64,000 nt of DNA from Acetobacter malorum (GTDB taxonomy: Bacteria > Pseudomonadota > Alphaproteobacteria > Acetobacterales > Acetobacteraceae), in assembly GCF_001580615.1 (NCBI RefSeq), contig NZ_LHZC01000054.1, forward strand, positions 1 through 64,000, in the 5' to 3' direction. The notes beneath the pieces are model-generated. The model was given only the letters and a program-made list of their open reading frames with translations. It was not told the origin of the DNA and did no database searches. The position numbers and the translations under genes are program-made. Below are positions 48,142 to 57,152 of the stretch, in pieces (the first letter of the stretch is position 1; each line of letters starts with the position of its first letter).

Positions 48142-50229
48142 TTATTTGGACTGAGCCATGATCTCTTCTGCCACGTTGCGCGGCACGGGGTCGTAGTGAT
48201 GGAACTGCATGGTGAAGGAGGCACGGCCCTTCGTCATGGAACGCAGGTGAGAAATGTAACCGAACATTTCTTTCAGCGGCACATGAGAGCGAACCATAAC
48301 CGTGGAACCAGAGGTTTCCTGGCTCTGGATCATACCACGACGACGGTTGATATCACCCACAACGTCACCAACGTGATCGTTCGGGGTGGTTACTTCCACG
48401 TCCATGATCGGTTCCAGAATAACCGGACCAGCCTGTTTCATACCTTCACGGAAGCAAGCCTTAGCCGCGATTTCGAACGCCAGAGCGGACGAGTCAACGT
48501 CATGGTACTTACCGTCAAGCAGCGTGAACTTGAAGTCGACGGTCGGGAAGCCTGCCAGCACGCCGGTAGAGGCCTGCATACGGATACCTTTTTCGACCGC
48601 AGGAATGTATTCCTTCGGCACGGTGCCGCCAACGACCTTGTTCTCGAAGTGGATGTCTTCGTTCCGCTCAAGCGGCTCGAAAGAAATTTTCACTTCTGCG
48701 AACTGACCGGAACCACCGGACTGCTTTTTATGCGTGTAGGTTTCCGTATGCGGCTTGGAGATCGTTTCACGATAGGCCACCTGCGGCGCACCGACGTTTG
48801 CATCCACACCATATTCACGACGCAGACGGTCGATGATGATGTCGAGGTGCAGTTCGCCCATGCCGGACAGAATGGTCTGACCCGTTTCCTGATCCGTCTT
48901 CAGCTGCAGGGAAGGATCTTCACTGGCCAGCTTCTGCAGAGCCAGCGTCATCTTTTCCACGCCGTCTTTGGTTTTCGGCTCAACGGAGATGTCGATAACC
49001 GGGATCGGGAAGCTCATACGCTCCAGAACAACCGGATCAGCCGCATCAGCCAGCGTATCACCCGTCTGAGAGTCTTTCAGACCCACGAACGCAGCAATAT
49101 CACCAGCATGAACTTCCGTCAGTTCTTCACGCTTGTCAGCATGCATCTGGTAGATACGGCCGATACGTTCCTTGTGGCCCTTCGTGGTGTTCAGCACGGT
49201 ATCACCGGTCTTCAGCACACCACGATAGACGCGCACGAAGGTCAGCGTGCCGTATTTGTCGTTGATGATCTTAAAGGCCAGACCAGCGAACTTACCATCG
49301 GGGTCAACCGGGATAATGGGCTGAGCGGATTCGTCTTCTTCTTCACCTTCCGGCGGAGCGCAACGAATGCCTTCAACGTCATCAGGAGCCGGCAGATAGT
49401 CGATCACCGCGTCGAGCAGCGGCTGAACGCCTTTGTTCTTGAAGGCCGTGCCACACAGAACCGGGCGGAACTCACCAGAGATGGTGCCCTTCTTGATGCA
49501 GCGCTTCAGCGTCTCGATGGAGACATCGCCGTTTTCGAAGTATTCTTCCATCGCCTTGTCATCGACAGCCAGAGCGGTGTCGAGCAGGTTCTGGCGGGCT
49601 TCAGCAGCCTTTTCCTTCAGATCGGCCGGAATTTCCTCATCATGGAACTTCGCGCCCAGCTCACCGCCTTCCCAGACGATTGCTTTCATCTCGATCAGAT
49701 CAACCACGCCCAGGAACTGGTCTTCAGCGCCGATCGGCAGCTGCAGCGGGATCGCAACGATGTCCAGCTTTTCCTTCAGCGTGTCGAATGCACGGTAGAA
49801 GTTCGCGCCGGTACGGTCGAGCTTGTTGATGAAGATGATACGCGGAACCTTGTAGCGGTCAGCCAGACGCCAGTTGGTTTCGGACTGCGGCTGAACACCG
49901 GCCACACCTTCAATGATGAACACGGCGCCATCGAGCACGCGCAGGGAGCGGTTCACTTCGATGTTGAAGTCGATGTGTCCGGGGGTGTCGATGATGTTGA
50001 TGCGGTGGTCGTTCCACACGCAGGTCACAGCAGCGGAGGTAATGGTAATACCACGCTCACGTTCCTGCGCCATGTAGTCGGTCGTGGTGTTACCGTCGTG
50101 CACTTCACCAATTTTGTGAGATACGCCGGTATAATACAGGATACGCTCGGTCGTGGTTGTCTTGCCCGCGTCAATATGCGCGGTGATCCCGATATTGCGG
50201 ATCTTCGAAAGTTCGGATTTGGCGGACAC
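48142..50229 (-). CDS. fusA: Translation elongation factor G
   Basis: The 695-residue GTPase that drives ribosomal translocation and, with RRF, recycling. P-loop AHIDAGKTT is at 17-25, G3 DTPGHIDF and G4 NKLDRTGA are visible, and domains II-V follow in canonical order ([23 protein letters not shown] in domain [23 protein letters not shown] in domain V). Unlike the usual str operon, rpsL, rpsG and tuf are not adjacent, so this is a free-standing fusA. rpmB lies 216 bases upstream. Confidence 0.97.
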   Translation of the reverse strand: MSAKSELSKIRNIGITAHIDAGKTTTTERILYYTGVSHKIGEVHDGNTTTDYMAQERERGITITSAAVTCVWNDHRINIIDTPGHIDFNIEVNRSLRVLDGAVFIIEGVAGVQPQSETNWRLADRYKVPRIIFINKLDRTGANFYRAFDTLKEKLDIVAIPLQLPIGAEDQFLGVVDLIEMKAIVWEGGELGAKFHDEEIPADLKEKAAEARQNLLDTALAVDDKAMEEYFENGDVSIETLKRCIKKGTISGEFRPVLCGTAFKNKGVQPLLDAVIDYLPAPDDVEGIRCAPPEGEEEDESAQPIIPVDPDGKFAGLAFKIINDKYGTLTFVRVYRGVLKTGDTVLNTTKGHKERIGRIYQMHADKREELTEVHAGDIAAFVGLKDSQTGDTLADAADPVVLERMSFPIPVIDISVEPKTKDGVEKMTLALQKLASEDPSLQLKTDQETGQTILSGMGELHLDIIIDRLRREYGVDANVGAPQVAYRETISKPHTETYTHKKQSGGSGQFAEVKISFEPLERNEDIHFENKVVGGTVPKEYIPAVEKGIRMQASTGVLAGFPTVDFKFTLLDGKYHDVDSSALAFEIAAKACFREGMKQAGPVILEPIMDVEVTTPNDHVGDVVGDINRRRGMIQSQETSGSTVMVRSHVPLKEMFGYISHLRSMTKGRASFTMQFHHYDPVPRNVAEEIMAQSK

Positions 50230-50387
50230 GAAAACCTCCAGAAAACAGGTCAGGCGCGACAGGAAACCCTTCGCGCCTGTGGCTACCGAACACCGTGCTG
50301 ATCCTATTTAAATTCAGGAAGCCCGGCTGCCGGAAACCGGCCGATAGACGAAAGTGCCTGACACCCTGCCAGACACCTGCACAGCAA

Positions 50388-50419
50388 ATCCGGACCGTCA
50401 GTTTATGACCGGCCCGGAT
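50388..50419 (-). terminator. Hairpin after rpmB
   Basis: ATCCGGACCGTCA and TGACCGGCCCGGAT form a long stem with one or two mismatches around GTTTA, 26 bases past the rpmB stop. No strong T-run follows, so it is a possible terminator or mRNA 3' end. The fusA promoter must lie between 50230 and here, or fusA is partly read through from rpmB. Confidence 0.45.
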
Positions 50420-50444
50420 CCACCGCAGTTAGGAAACCCCTGAA

Positions 50445-50750
50445 TCAGGCGCCAGCGGCAGCCTGTTTTTTAGCCTGAGCGCGCAGAACGCGGCGCTTCA
50501 CGACCTGAGCTTCTTCCGGCAGCTTGCGGTTAGGCGTGCTGATCAGGAAGGCATCGAGGCCACCATTGTGTTCAATGGTGCGCAGGCCACGGGTGCTGAC
50601 GCGCATGTGCACGGGAGCGCCCAGGATGTCGGACATCAGGGATGCTTCCTGCAGGTTGGGCAGGAAACGGCGACGGCTTTTGTTGTTGGCGTGACTGACG
50701 TTGTTTCCGGTCAGAACGCCTTTGCCGGTAATCTGGCAGCGACGGGACAT
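50445..50750 (-). CDS. rpmB: 50S ribosomal protein L28
   Basis: A 101-residue ribosomal protein with the standard N-terminus [24 protein letters not shown] and the basic RRRFLPNLQ segment. It is of the longer alphaproteobacterial form with an Ala/Lys-rich tail. It lies alone between fusA and an unrelated small gene. Confidence 0.96.
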   Translation of the reverse strand: MSRRCQITGKGVLTGNNVSHANNKSRRRFLPNLQEASLMSDILGAPVHMRVSTRGLRTIEHNGGLDAFLISTPNRKLPEEAQVVKRRVLRAQAKKQAAAGA

Positions 50751-50864
50751 TGTCTCATCCTTGTCTTAGGTATCAAACAGAGGGCCGAGACAATTTGCCC
50801 GGCGACCACATTCAGGATTGGCGCGGCTTATGGCTGAGCAAGCGCCTTCCGTCAAGGGTTGACC

Positions 50865-51167
50865 TCAGGCTTTCTCACTTTCCGGGTCGGTCTGTGCCTG
50901 TGTTGCAGCATGAATCTCGCCCGTACGCACGCTGTTTGCTGCGGAGTCGAGAATATGCAGGATGGTCTCCTTATCCATGCTGCGGGCCAGCAGACCCAGA
51001 GAACCGCCCAGCAGCGCTGAGGCAATGGCCAGCGGCGGGTGATTCTCCTTGAGCAGATGCTCCATGGCACTTTCAATAACCATGGCGCAGCGGGCCAGAT
51101 CTTCCGGCACGCCCGGCATCTCTTCCGATGTGGTTTCTGCGGGCGTGTTTCCAGCTTTATCCGTCAT
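50865..51167 (-). CDS. Small conserved-looking protein of unknown function
   Basis: A 100-residue acidic, helical protein that I cannot assign to a named family. The centre, roughly CAMVIESAMEHLLKENHPPLAIASALLGGSLGLLARSMDKETIL, looks like a compact helical domain with an amphipathic helix. There is no signal peptide or true membrane helix. The ATG at 51167 has AAGGA ten bases upstream. An ATG at 51176 is also possible but abuts that site. Codon use resembles the neighbours. It follows the ABC exporter gene by 92 bases on the same strand and may be co-transcribed with it. Confidence 0.65.
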   Translation of the reverse strand: MTDKAGNTPAETTSEEMPGVPEDLARCAMVIESAMEHLLKENHPPLAIASALLGGSLGLLARSMDKETILHILDSAANSVRTGEIHAATQAQTDPESEKA

Positions 51168-51259
51168 GCGTTTCATCTTCCTTCAGTTTCTCAGGCACCA
51201 GCTGGAAGGCCGATGCTGTATCCGATTCGCCAGAACAGCCTGACAGGCGGGGTGCTCCC

Positions 51260-53086
51260 CTACCCGGCAATCCGTTCTGCAATTCCTTCCGCCCCCTGGG
51301 CTGCCCACATGGCGGCATACTGGCCGCCAGACGCCAGCAGAGCCTCATGCGTGCCGCGTTCCAGCACACGCCCCTGACCCATCACCAGAATTTCGTCCGC
51401 ATCCACAATGGTGGACAGGCGGTGTGCAATCACCAGCGTCGTGCGGGAGGCAGAGACAGCTTTCAAAGCCGCCTGAATCTCTTGTTCCGTATGTGTGTCC
51501 AACGCGCTTGTGGCCTCGTCAAGCACAAGAACGCGAGGGTCTTTTAAAAGTGTTCGGGCAATCGCAACGCGCTGCTTTTCCCCACCTGACAACTTCAGGC
51601 CACGTTCCCCCACCTGTGTCTGGTATCCATCTGGCAGAGACATGATAAAATCATGAATCTGCGCCAGCCGGGCTGCCTGCTCCACATCTGCCGGAGAGGC
51701 CCCCAGACGCCCGTAGGCGATGTTGTAGCCAATGGTCTCGTTAAACAGCACGGTATCCTGCGGCACTACGCCAATAGCCGCCCGCAGGTCCTTCTGGCGG
51801 TAGTCCCGCACGTTATGTCCATCCACCAGCACCGCACCGGACCAGACATCATAAAACCGAAACAGCAGGCGGCTGATGGTGGACTTTCCGGCCCCGGTCG
51901 AGCCGACAATGGCGACCTTTTTGCCCGGAGCCGCCACAAAGCTGACGCCGTGCAGAATTTCACGCTCCGGCCCGTAGCCAAACCGGACATCCCGGAACTC
52001 CACCTGCGCCGGAGCGGACTCCGCAAGGCGGGTGGCAATCGGCAGCGGATTTTCCGGGTCCGCCACTTCCACATTCTCTTCAATCAAACCGAACATCTGC
52101 TCCAGATCCACCATGGCCGTGCGGATGGCGGAATAGACAGACCCCAGAAAATTCAGCGGCCCGTAAAGCTGGAGCAGATAGGTGTTGATCATGACGAACT
52201 GGCCAACACTGATGCGCCCGGCCTCAACATCCCGCCCGGCAAGCAGCATGATCAGCGTGAGCGCCACGGCAATAATGGCGGCCTGCCCGAAGTTGAGCAG
52301 CCCCAGAGAATACTGGGTTTTCCGGGCTGCCTGCTCATAGCGGGCCTGTGCGTTGTCATAGCGCGTGGCCTCATGGGCCTCGTTGCCGAAATATTTGACC
52401 GTCTCGTAATTCAGCAGGCTATCCAGCGCCTTGCCGCTTGCCTCGGTATTGGTCTCATTCATCCGCCGGCGGATGCCCAGCCGCCATGAGGTAAACATCA
52501 CGGTAAAGCCGATATAGGTGGCAATCATCAGCACCATCAGGCTCACATAGCGCCAGTCAAACACCCGCCAGATGACCACAACGACCAGCAGAGCCTGCAA
52601 GATTGTGGGCGAGATGGACATACCCATGCGCAGCAGGGTTTCAACGCCCTCCGTGCCACGTTCTATGGCCCGTGTGACGCCCCCTGTCCGGCGGTCCAGA
52701 TGGAACCGCAGGGAAAGCTTGTGCATGTGCTGAAAGCTGCGGAACGCCGCCTGCCGCGCAACCCGGAACCTGACAGGGGCGAACAGGGAATCCCTCAGGT
52801 TGGTGAGAGCGGCGGAGACCAGCCTTATCAGCCCGTAGCCCAGAATAAGGGCGACCGGGGCCATAGCCAGACTACCGGGGTGCGAGAGCCGATCCACCAC
52901 CCGACTGTAAGCCATCGGCACAGCCAGTGTTGCGAGCTCTCCCCCCACCAGCACCAGAAGCACCAGAATGACGCGCCACCTCAGCCCGCTGTTTTCACGC
53001 GGCCAGAGATACGGGAGAAGACGGGAAAGCGTGACCGAAGCCGGCTGTTTTAGCGGCCCGGACGGAGAACGATTACGTGGAGACAT
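51260..53086 (-). CDS. ABC exporter of the Atm1/HMT1 family
   Basis: A 608-residue half-transporter. A six-helix membrane domain (about residues 35-330) is followed by an ATPase with Walker A GSTGAGKST, signature LSGGEKQRVAIART, Walker B VLVLDEATSALD and the switch His in VIAHRLST. The segment LDSLLNYETVKYFGNEAHE is diagnostic of the Atm1 group, which exports glutathione-linked sulfur or metal compounds tied to Fe-S and metal homeostasis. I start it at the ATG at 53086, although AAGG lies only one base before it. A small overlapping frame at 53073-53096 has the better ribosome binding site. Confidence 0.9.
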   Translation of the reverse strand: MSPRNRSPSGPLKQPASVTLSRLLPYLWPRENSGLRWRVILVLLVLVGGELATLAVPMAYSRVVDRLSHPGSLAMAPVALILGYGLIRLVSAALTNLRDSLFAPVRFRVARQAAFRSFQHMHKLSLRFHLDRRTGGVTRAIERGTEGVETLLRMGMSISPTILQALLVVVVIWRVFDWRYVSLMVLMIATYIGFTVMFTSWRLGIRRRMNETNTEASGKALDSLLNYETVKYFGNEAHEATRYDNAQARYEQAARKTQYSLGLLNFGQAAIIAVALTLIMLLAGRDVEAGRISVGQFVMINTYLLQLYGPLNFLGSVYSAIRTAMVDLEQMFGLIEENVEVADPENPLPIATRLAESAPAQVEFRDVRFGYGPEREILHGVSFVAAPGKKVAIVGSTGAGKSTISRLLFRFYDVWSGAVLVDGHNVRDYRQKDLRAAIGVVPQDTVLFNETIGYNIAYGRLGASPADVEQAARLAQIHDFIMSLPDGYQTQVGERGLKLSGGEKQRVAIARTLLKDPRVLVLDEATSALDTHTEQEIQAALKAVSASRTTLVIAHRLSTIVDADEILVMGQGRVLERGTHEALLASGGQYAAMWAAQGAEGIAERIAG

Positions 53087-53096
53087 ACCTTCGCAT
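53073..53096 (-). other. Seven-codon leader frame overlapping the ABC exporter start
   Basis: A short frame, ATG at 53096 to TAA at 53073, encodes MRRYVST. It has an ideal GGAGG eight bases upstream (53109-53105) and spans the exporter's own ATG at 53086 in another frame. Ribosomes ending at its TAA would be 13 bases past the exporter start, close enough for back-reinitiation. It may be coincidental. Confidence 0.35.
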
Positions 53097-53214
53097 GTGA
53101 CACGCCTCCACAATTTTGCAACCCCGAGGCACCTTGCCTCTCCCCTGCATACGCCGGATAAACACATACGCCTTGTGCGTTTATGGTCTCATTCAAGCAC
53201 GACTGGATTTTCCG

Positions 53215-54099
53215 ATGCCGTCGGACGATACGCCTTTTCTTCGTCATCTCAGGCAATGCAACACCGCCGTCGTGCCGGGTGCGCGCTTTCCGTTTTCTCT
53301 GGGCGGCAAGGCCGCAGGATGGATTGCCCCGGACCTGACAGACGCGCTGGAACAGCGGGGCCTAGGCTCCCGCGCACAGGGCTTTGCTCTGCCCAACCCG
53401 GCGGATCTGGAACCGCTGGGAGAAGAGCTGGCGCGGGAAGGCGTTTATCGCTCTCATCATGAACTGTTTGATGTGATGGCCGATGTAGACCAGCCCGTGC
53501 TGGCCCGCATTGACCGTGGCGCCCTACCCTTGTTCGGTCTGGTCGCCGCTGGCGTGCATCTGAACGGTCTGGTGCGGAAGCCTGATGGGCTTTACCTGTG
53601 GACAGGCCGCAGAGCCGCCAACAAGCGGCTGGACCCGAGCAAGCTGGACCATCTGGTTGCAGGTGGCGTTCCAGCTGGCCATACGCCGTGGGAAGCCCTG
53701 CTGAAGGAAGCTGCGGAAGAAGCCAGCATTCAGGAAGACTTGGCCTCACAGGCACATCAGGTCGGCCGCATTGTTTATGCGCTGGACCGGCCAGAAGGGC
53801 TGCGACGCGACATTCTGTATTGCTACGACCTGTTCCTGCCCGAAAGCTTCTCACCCGTCGCGGCAGACGGCGAAGTGGAATCCTTCCACCTGATGCCGCT
53901 TGGCGAGGTTTACAAACTTGTGCGGGATACGGACGAGTTCAAATTCAACGTCAATCTTGTGCTGATTGACCTGTTCCTGCGCAACGGCCTGATTGACCCG
54001 CAGTCAGCCGAAGGCCGCCAGTTGCGAGATGGGCTGACACAGGGCCTCTCGGCCGCCAGCCCCGGCCATAAAGCCGCTCTGGCACCTGCCGCCCCCTGA
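53215..54099 (+). CDS. Nudix hydrolase with DUF4743 N-terminal domain
   Basis: A 294-residue protein. The N-terminal domain (about residues 1-115) resembles the DUF4743 region of fungal and plant thiamine-pyrophosphokinase-like Nudix proteins. The Nudix domain follows, with the segment AGGVPAGHTPWEALLKEAAEEASI carrying the catalytic EEA-type glutamates. Its REUXEE box has Lys for Arg. Eukaryotic relatives hydrolyse damaged forms of thiamine diphosphate, so a housecleaning role is plausible. I start at the ATG at 53215. The longer frame from 53116 covers the divergent promoter region. Confidence 0.82.
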   Translation: MPSDDTPFLRHLRQCNTAVVPGARFPFSLGGKAAGWIAPDLTDALEQRGLGSRAQGFALPNPADLEPLGEELAREGVYRSHHELFDVMADVDQPVLARIDRGALPLFGLVAAGVHLNGLVRKPDGLYLWTGRRAANKRLDPSKLDHLVAGGVPAGHTPWEALLKEAAEEASIQEDLASQAHQVGRIVYALDRPEGLRRDILYCYDLFLPESFSPVAADGEVESFHLMPLGEVYKLVRDTDEFKFNVNLVLIDLFLRNGLIDPQSAEGRQLRDGLTQGLSAASPGHKAALAPAAP

Positions 54100-54125
54100 G
54101 GCACGGCAGGCCCCGCATTCCGGCC

Positions 54126-57100
54126 TCAGGCTGAAATGCGGGCGTCCAGCAGGGCTTTGGCTTCGGCCTCAGCTTCCTTCATGCCGGTCAGCAGGCGTTC
54201 CCGGATTTCTTCCAGACGCTTCTTGTCGGTAATTTTCAGGCCGAAGAGATCCTTCACGTAGAACACGTCCACGGCCCGCACCCCGTAGGTGGTGATGTGC
54301 GCGGAGGCGATCTGAAGGTTTTCCTCGCTCATGGCCGCTGTCACGTCATGCAGCAGGCCGGGCCGGTCACGCCCGTTGATTTCGATGACCGTGTAGGTAT
54401 TGGACGCCCCGTTATCAATCACCACACGCGGCGGCACATGAATGGCCCGCATCCGCATGGGCATGTGTCCGAACCCGGCCTGCGCAATTTCCGCCCCGAT
54501 ATCAATCTGGCCGCTCAGCGCCTGCTCAATCAGTGAACACAGCCGCGCCAGACGATGCGTTTCTTCATACGCGCTGCCAGCAGTGTCCTGAATCCAGAAC
54601 GTATCCAGCGCCATGCCGTGCATCATGGTGTGAATCCGGGCATCGACAATGGAGGCCCCGGCCAGCGCCAGAGCTCCGGCAATTTTGGAGAACAGACCCG
54701 GCACGTCGACCGTATAAACCGTGACTTCCGTCACCCCACGCGCTGGCAGCGGCAGCACTTCCACCGTCAGCGGGGCATCGCGCCCATCCGCATCCCGGAT
54801 CAGGCGAGCATGGCGCTTGTGGGTTTCATGGTCGAAGGAGAGCCAGTAGCCCGCATAACCCAGCCCCAGAAAACGGTCGATGTCCTGCGGAGCGACACCA
54901 TCTTCGGCCAGAATTTCGGACGTGATTTCCTTAGCGTGCCGCACACGCACGTCACGCTCCGTGGTGGCGAGGCCACCCGCCAGCACTTCCGCAACCCGCA
55001 CATAAAGCTCACGCAGCAGCGTGGCCTTCCATGCGTTCCACACGCGGGAGCTGACAGCACGCATATCGACAATGGTCAGCAGCAGCAGCAGACGCAGGCG
55101 TTCCGGAGACTGAACGATGTCCGCCACATCCAGAATGGTTTTGGGGTCATCAATATCGCGCTGGAAGGCCGTGTGGCTCAGCAGCAGATGATGCAGCACC
55201 AGCCAGGAAACCGTTTCCGTCTCCTCGCCCGACATGCCCAGTCTGGGGCACAGGTCAGCGGCAATTTCAGACCCGATTTCCGAATGATCGCCCCCGCGCC
55301 CTTTGGCGACATCGTGCAGCAGCACCGCCATATAGAGCGCCCGGCGGGAATGCAGGCCTTTAACAAGTTCATAGGCCACCGGAATTTCATCCGCCATGCG
55401 GCCGGACGTGACCTCATCCATGATGCGGATGGCTTCTATCGTATGCTCATCAACCGTGAACACGTGATAGGTATCAAACTGCATCTGGCCGACAATCCGC
55501 GCCCAGTCCGGGATCAGCCGCCCGAAAATGCCCGTCTCGTTCAGAATATGCAGCCAGTGCGCGTGGCCGGGAGGGGTCTGCTGCTCATAGGTAGCATCCC
55601 GCAACAGAGGCGTTCCTGCCTCATCCCCTGCCGCGTGGGTCTCACGCCGACGACGCGGCGGAAGATCCTTCGGTTCTGTTTCCCCACAAAGCAGATCCAG
55701 AAAAATACGGGCCGCTTCCGGGTTATCACGCAGGGCCATGGCCCGACGTTCCCACCGGATAAGCTGATGCCGCCCCAAGGGATGCAATGGCCGGCGGCGC
55801 ATCCGCGCCCAGTCCAGATACTGCATCATCTTGATGGGTTCCTGATCGAACGAAATCCCGCGTTCCGGCAGGATCTGCCCGTCAACCAGCGTAAAGCCTG
55901 CTTCCCGCATGGCCTCGTCCGGCTTGGCGGCGATCGCCACCGGCCCCTGCGCCTGCCGCAGCACCGCAGGTTCCAGCACGTGTGTCAGTCGCATAACTTC
56001 ACGCGCCGTCAGGAAGTAGTGGCGCATGAAGCGTTCCACACCATTCTGGCGGCCATGCCGGGTGTAGCCCATGCGCGCGCCAATAACGGGCTGCATATCG
56101 AACGTCAGCCGTTCTTCCGCGCGCCCTGCGACGTAATGCAGATGCAGGCGCACCGTCCACAGGAAGTCCCATGACCGGCGGGCACGCGCTGCTTCCTGCT
56201 CGGTCAGCAGGCCCATCCAGATAAATTCCGGCGCCAGAAGGTCCATGACGTGACGGGTGCCGAAGGTGTTGCGGCACATCCAGTAGAGCGTCTGCAAATC
56301 CCGCAGGCCGCCGCGCCCTTCTTTTATATTGGGCTCAACCAGATAGGGGCTGTCTCCAAACCGGCGATGCCGTTCCAGACGTTCCCGCCGCTTGTCCTGA
56401 ATAAAGCCCGCAGCCCCGGCTTCCACGCAGGCCACAATATAGCGGGCCTCGAACATGGCAAACAGGGCCGCATCCCCGGCCAGCAGGCGGGCATCGAGCA
56501 GCGCCGTGCGGACTGTGGTGTCCTTTCGGGCTTCTTCAATACATTCATTGATCGTGCGGGTCGCGTGGCCGACTTTCAGGCCCAGGTCCCACAGAAAATA
56601 GAGCACATATTCCACCAGACGGTGGGCGCTCTGAACGTTTTCTTCCTCGGTCAGAAACAGCAGATCAATATCGCTGAACGGGGCCAGCAGGCCGCGCCCG
56701 TAACCACCCGTTGCCGCCACAACCAGCCGCCCGACGGCAGGAGCGCCCTCCCCGATCTGCCCGACACCTTCCGCCGTGCCCGTGGCGCGCAATGCCAGAT
56801 CGATAATGCCGCGCAGCATAACATCCGTGAACGCCGCAATCTGCTTGGCTGCCTTGGCGCCTTTGAGCACATGCGTTTCAAACCGACTGCGGATATCCGC
56901 CTGATACCGGCCAAGATGGCGGCGGAAAATAGCCACGGCCTCGTCCCGCTCCGGGATGGTGGCATCTGCCGGCGTGGCGTCCCTCAACTCCCGCGCAAGG
57001 CAGGCGGCAAGCCCCTCCGGGGTGAGGGATGCAAGGGCGGAAACATCGGGCTGCTCGGAGGCAGCATGTGCGGGGGAAATCGACATTGCGGTCGGAATCT

Positions 57101-57152
57101 GCTCCTGAGGGTCGTCTGATAAAGAACCCGGTTTCAACTCTGGGCCGGACAT
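54126..57152 (-). CDS. glnD: [Protein-PII] uridylyltransferase/uridylyl-removing enzyme
   Basis: A 1008-residue nitrogen sensor that uridylylates PII proteins when glutamine is low and removes UMP when it is high. The nucleotidyltransferase site GGYGRGLLAPFSDIDLLFL lies at about residues 150-168. An HD hydrolase domain shows VLLHDVAKGRGGDHSEIG. Two C-terminal ACT domains (VYTVDVPGLFSKIAGALALAGASIVDARI and INGRDRPGLLHDVTAAMSEENLQIASAHI) sense glutamine. Its ATG lies 19 bases inside the end of mutS, so the two are translated together. Confidence 0.95.
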   Translation of the reverse strand: MSGPELKPGSLSDDPQEQIPTAMSISPAHAASEQPDVSALASLTPEGLAACLARELRDATPADATIPERDEAVAIFRRHLGRYQADIRSRFETHVLKGAKAAKQIAAFTDVMLRGIIDLALRATGTAEGVGQIGEGAPAVGRLVVAATGGYGRGLLAPFSDIDLLFLTEEENVQSAHRLVEYVLYFLWDLGLKVGHATRTINECIEEARKDTTVRTALLDARLLAGDAALFAMFEARYIVACVEAGAAGFIQDKRRERLERHRRFGDSPYLVEPNIKEGRGGLRDLQTLYWMCRNTFGTRHVMDLLAPEFIWMGLLTEQEAARARRSWDFLWTVRLHLHYVAGRAEERLTFDMQPVIGARMGYTRHGRQNGVERFMRHYFLTAREVMRLTHVLEPAVLRQAQGPVAIAAKPDEAMREAGFTLVDGQILPERGISFDQEPIKMMQYLDWARMRRRPLHPLGRHQLIRWERRAMALRDNPEAARIFLDLLCGETEPKDLPPRRRRETHAAGDEAGTPLLRDATYEQQTPPGHAHWLHILNETGIFGRLIPDWARIVGQMQFDTYHVFTVDEHTIEAIRIMDEVTSGRMADEIPVAYELVKGLHSRRALYMAVLLHDVAKGRGGDHSEIGSEIAADLCPRLGMSGEETETVSWLVLHHLLLSHTAFQRDIDDPKTILDVADIVQSPERLRLLLLLTIVDMRAVSSRVWNAWKATLLRELYVRVAEVLAGGLATTERDVRVRHAKEITSEILAEDGVAPQDIDRFLGLGYAGYWLSFDHETHKRHARLIRDADGRDAPLTVEVLPLPARGVTEVTVYTVDVPGLFSKIAGALALAGASIVDARIHTMMHGMALDTFWIQDTAGSAYEETHRLARLCSLIEQALSGQIDIGAEIAQAGFGHMPMRMRAIHVPPRVVIDNGASNTYTVIEINGRDRPGLLHDVTAAMSEENLQIASAHITTYGVRAVDVFYVKDLFGLKITDKKRLEEIRERLLTGMKEAEAEAKALLDARISA

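Noticed and set aside
47910..48224. Open frame with Ala-Leu repeats across the fusA 3' end
   Set aside because: It is the hexamer array read in frame and it overlaps the fusA terminator and 3' coding region.
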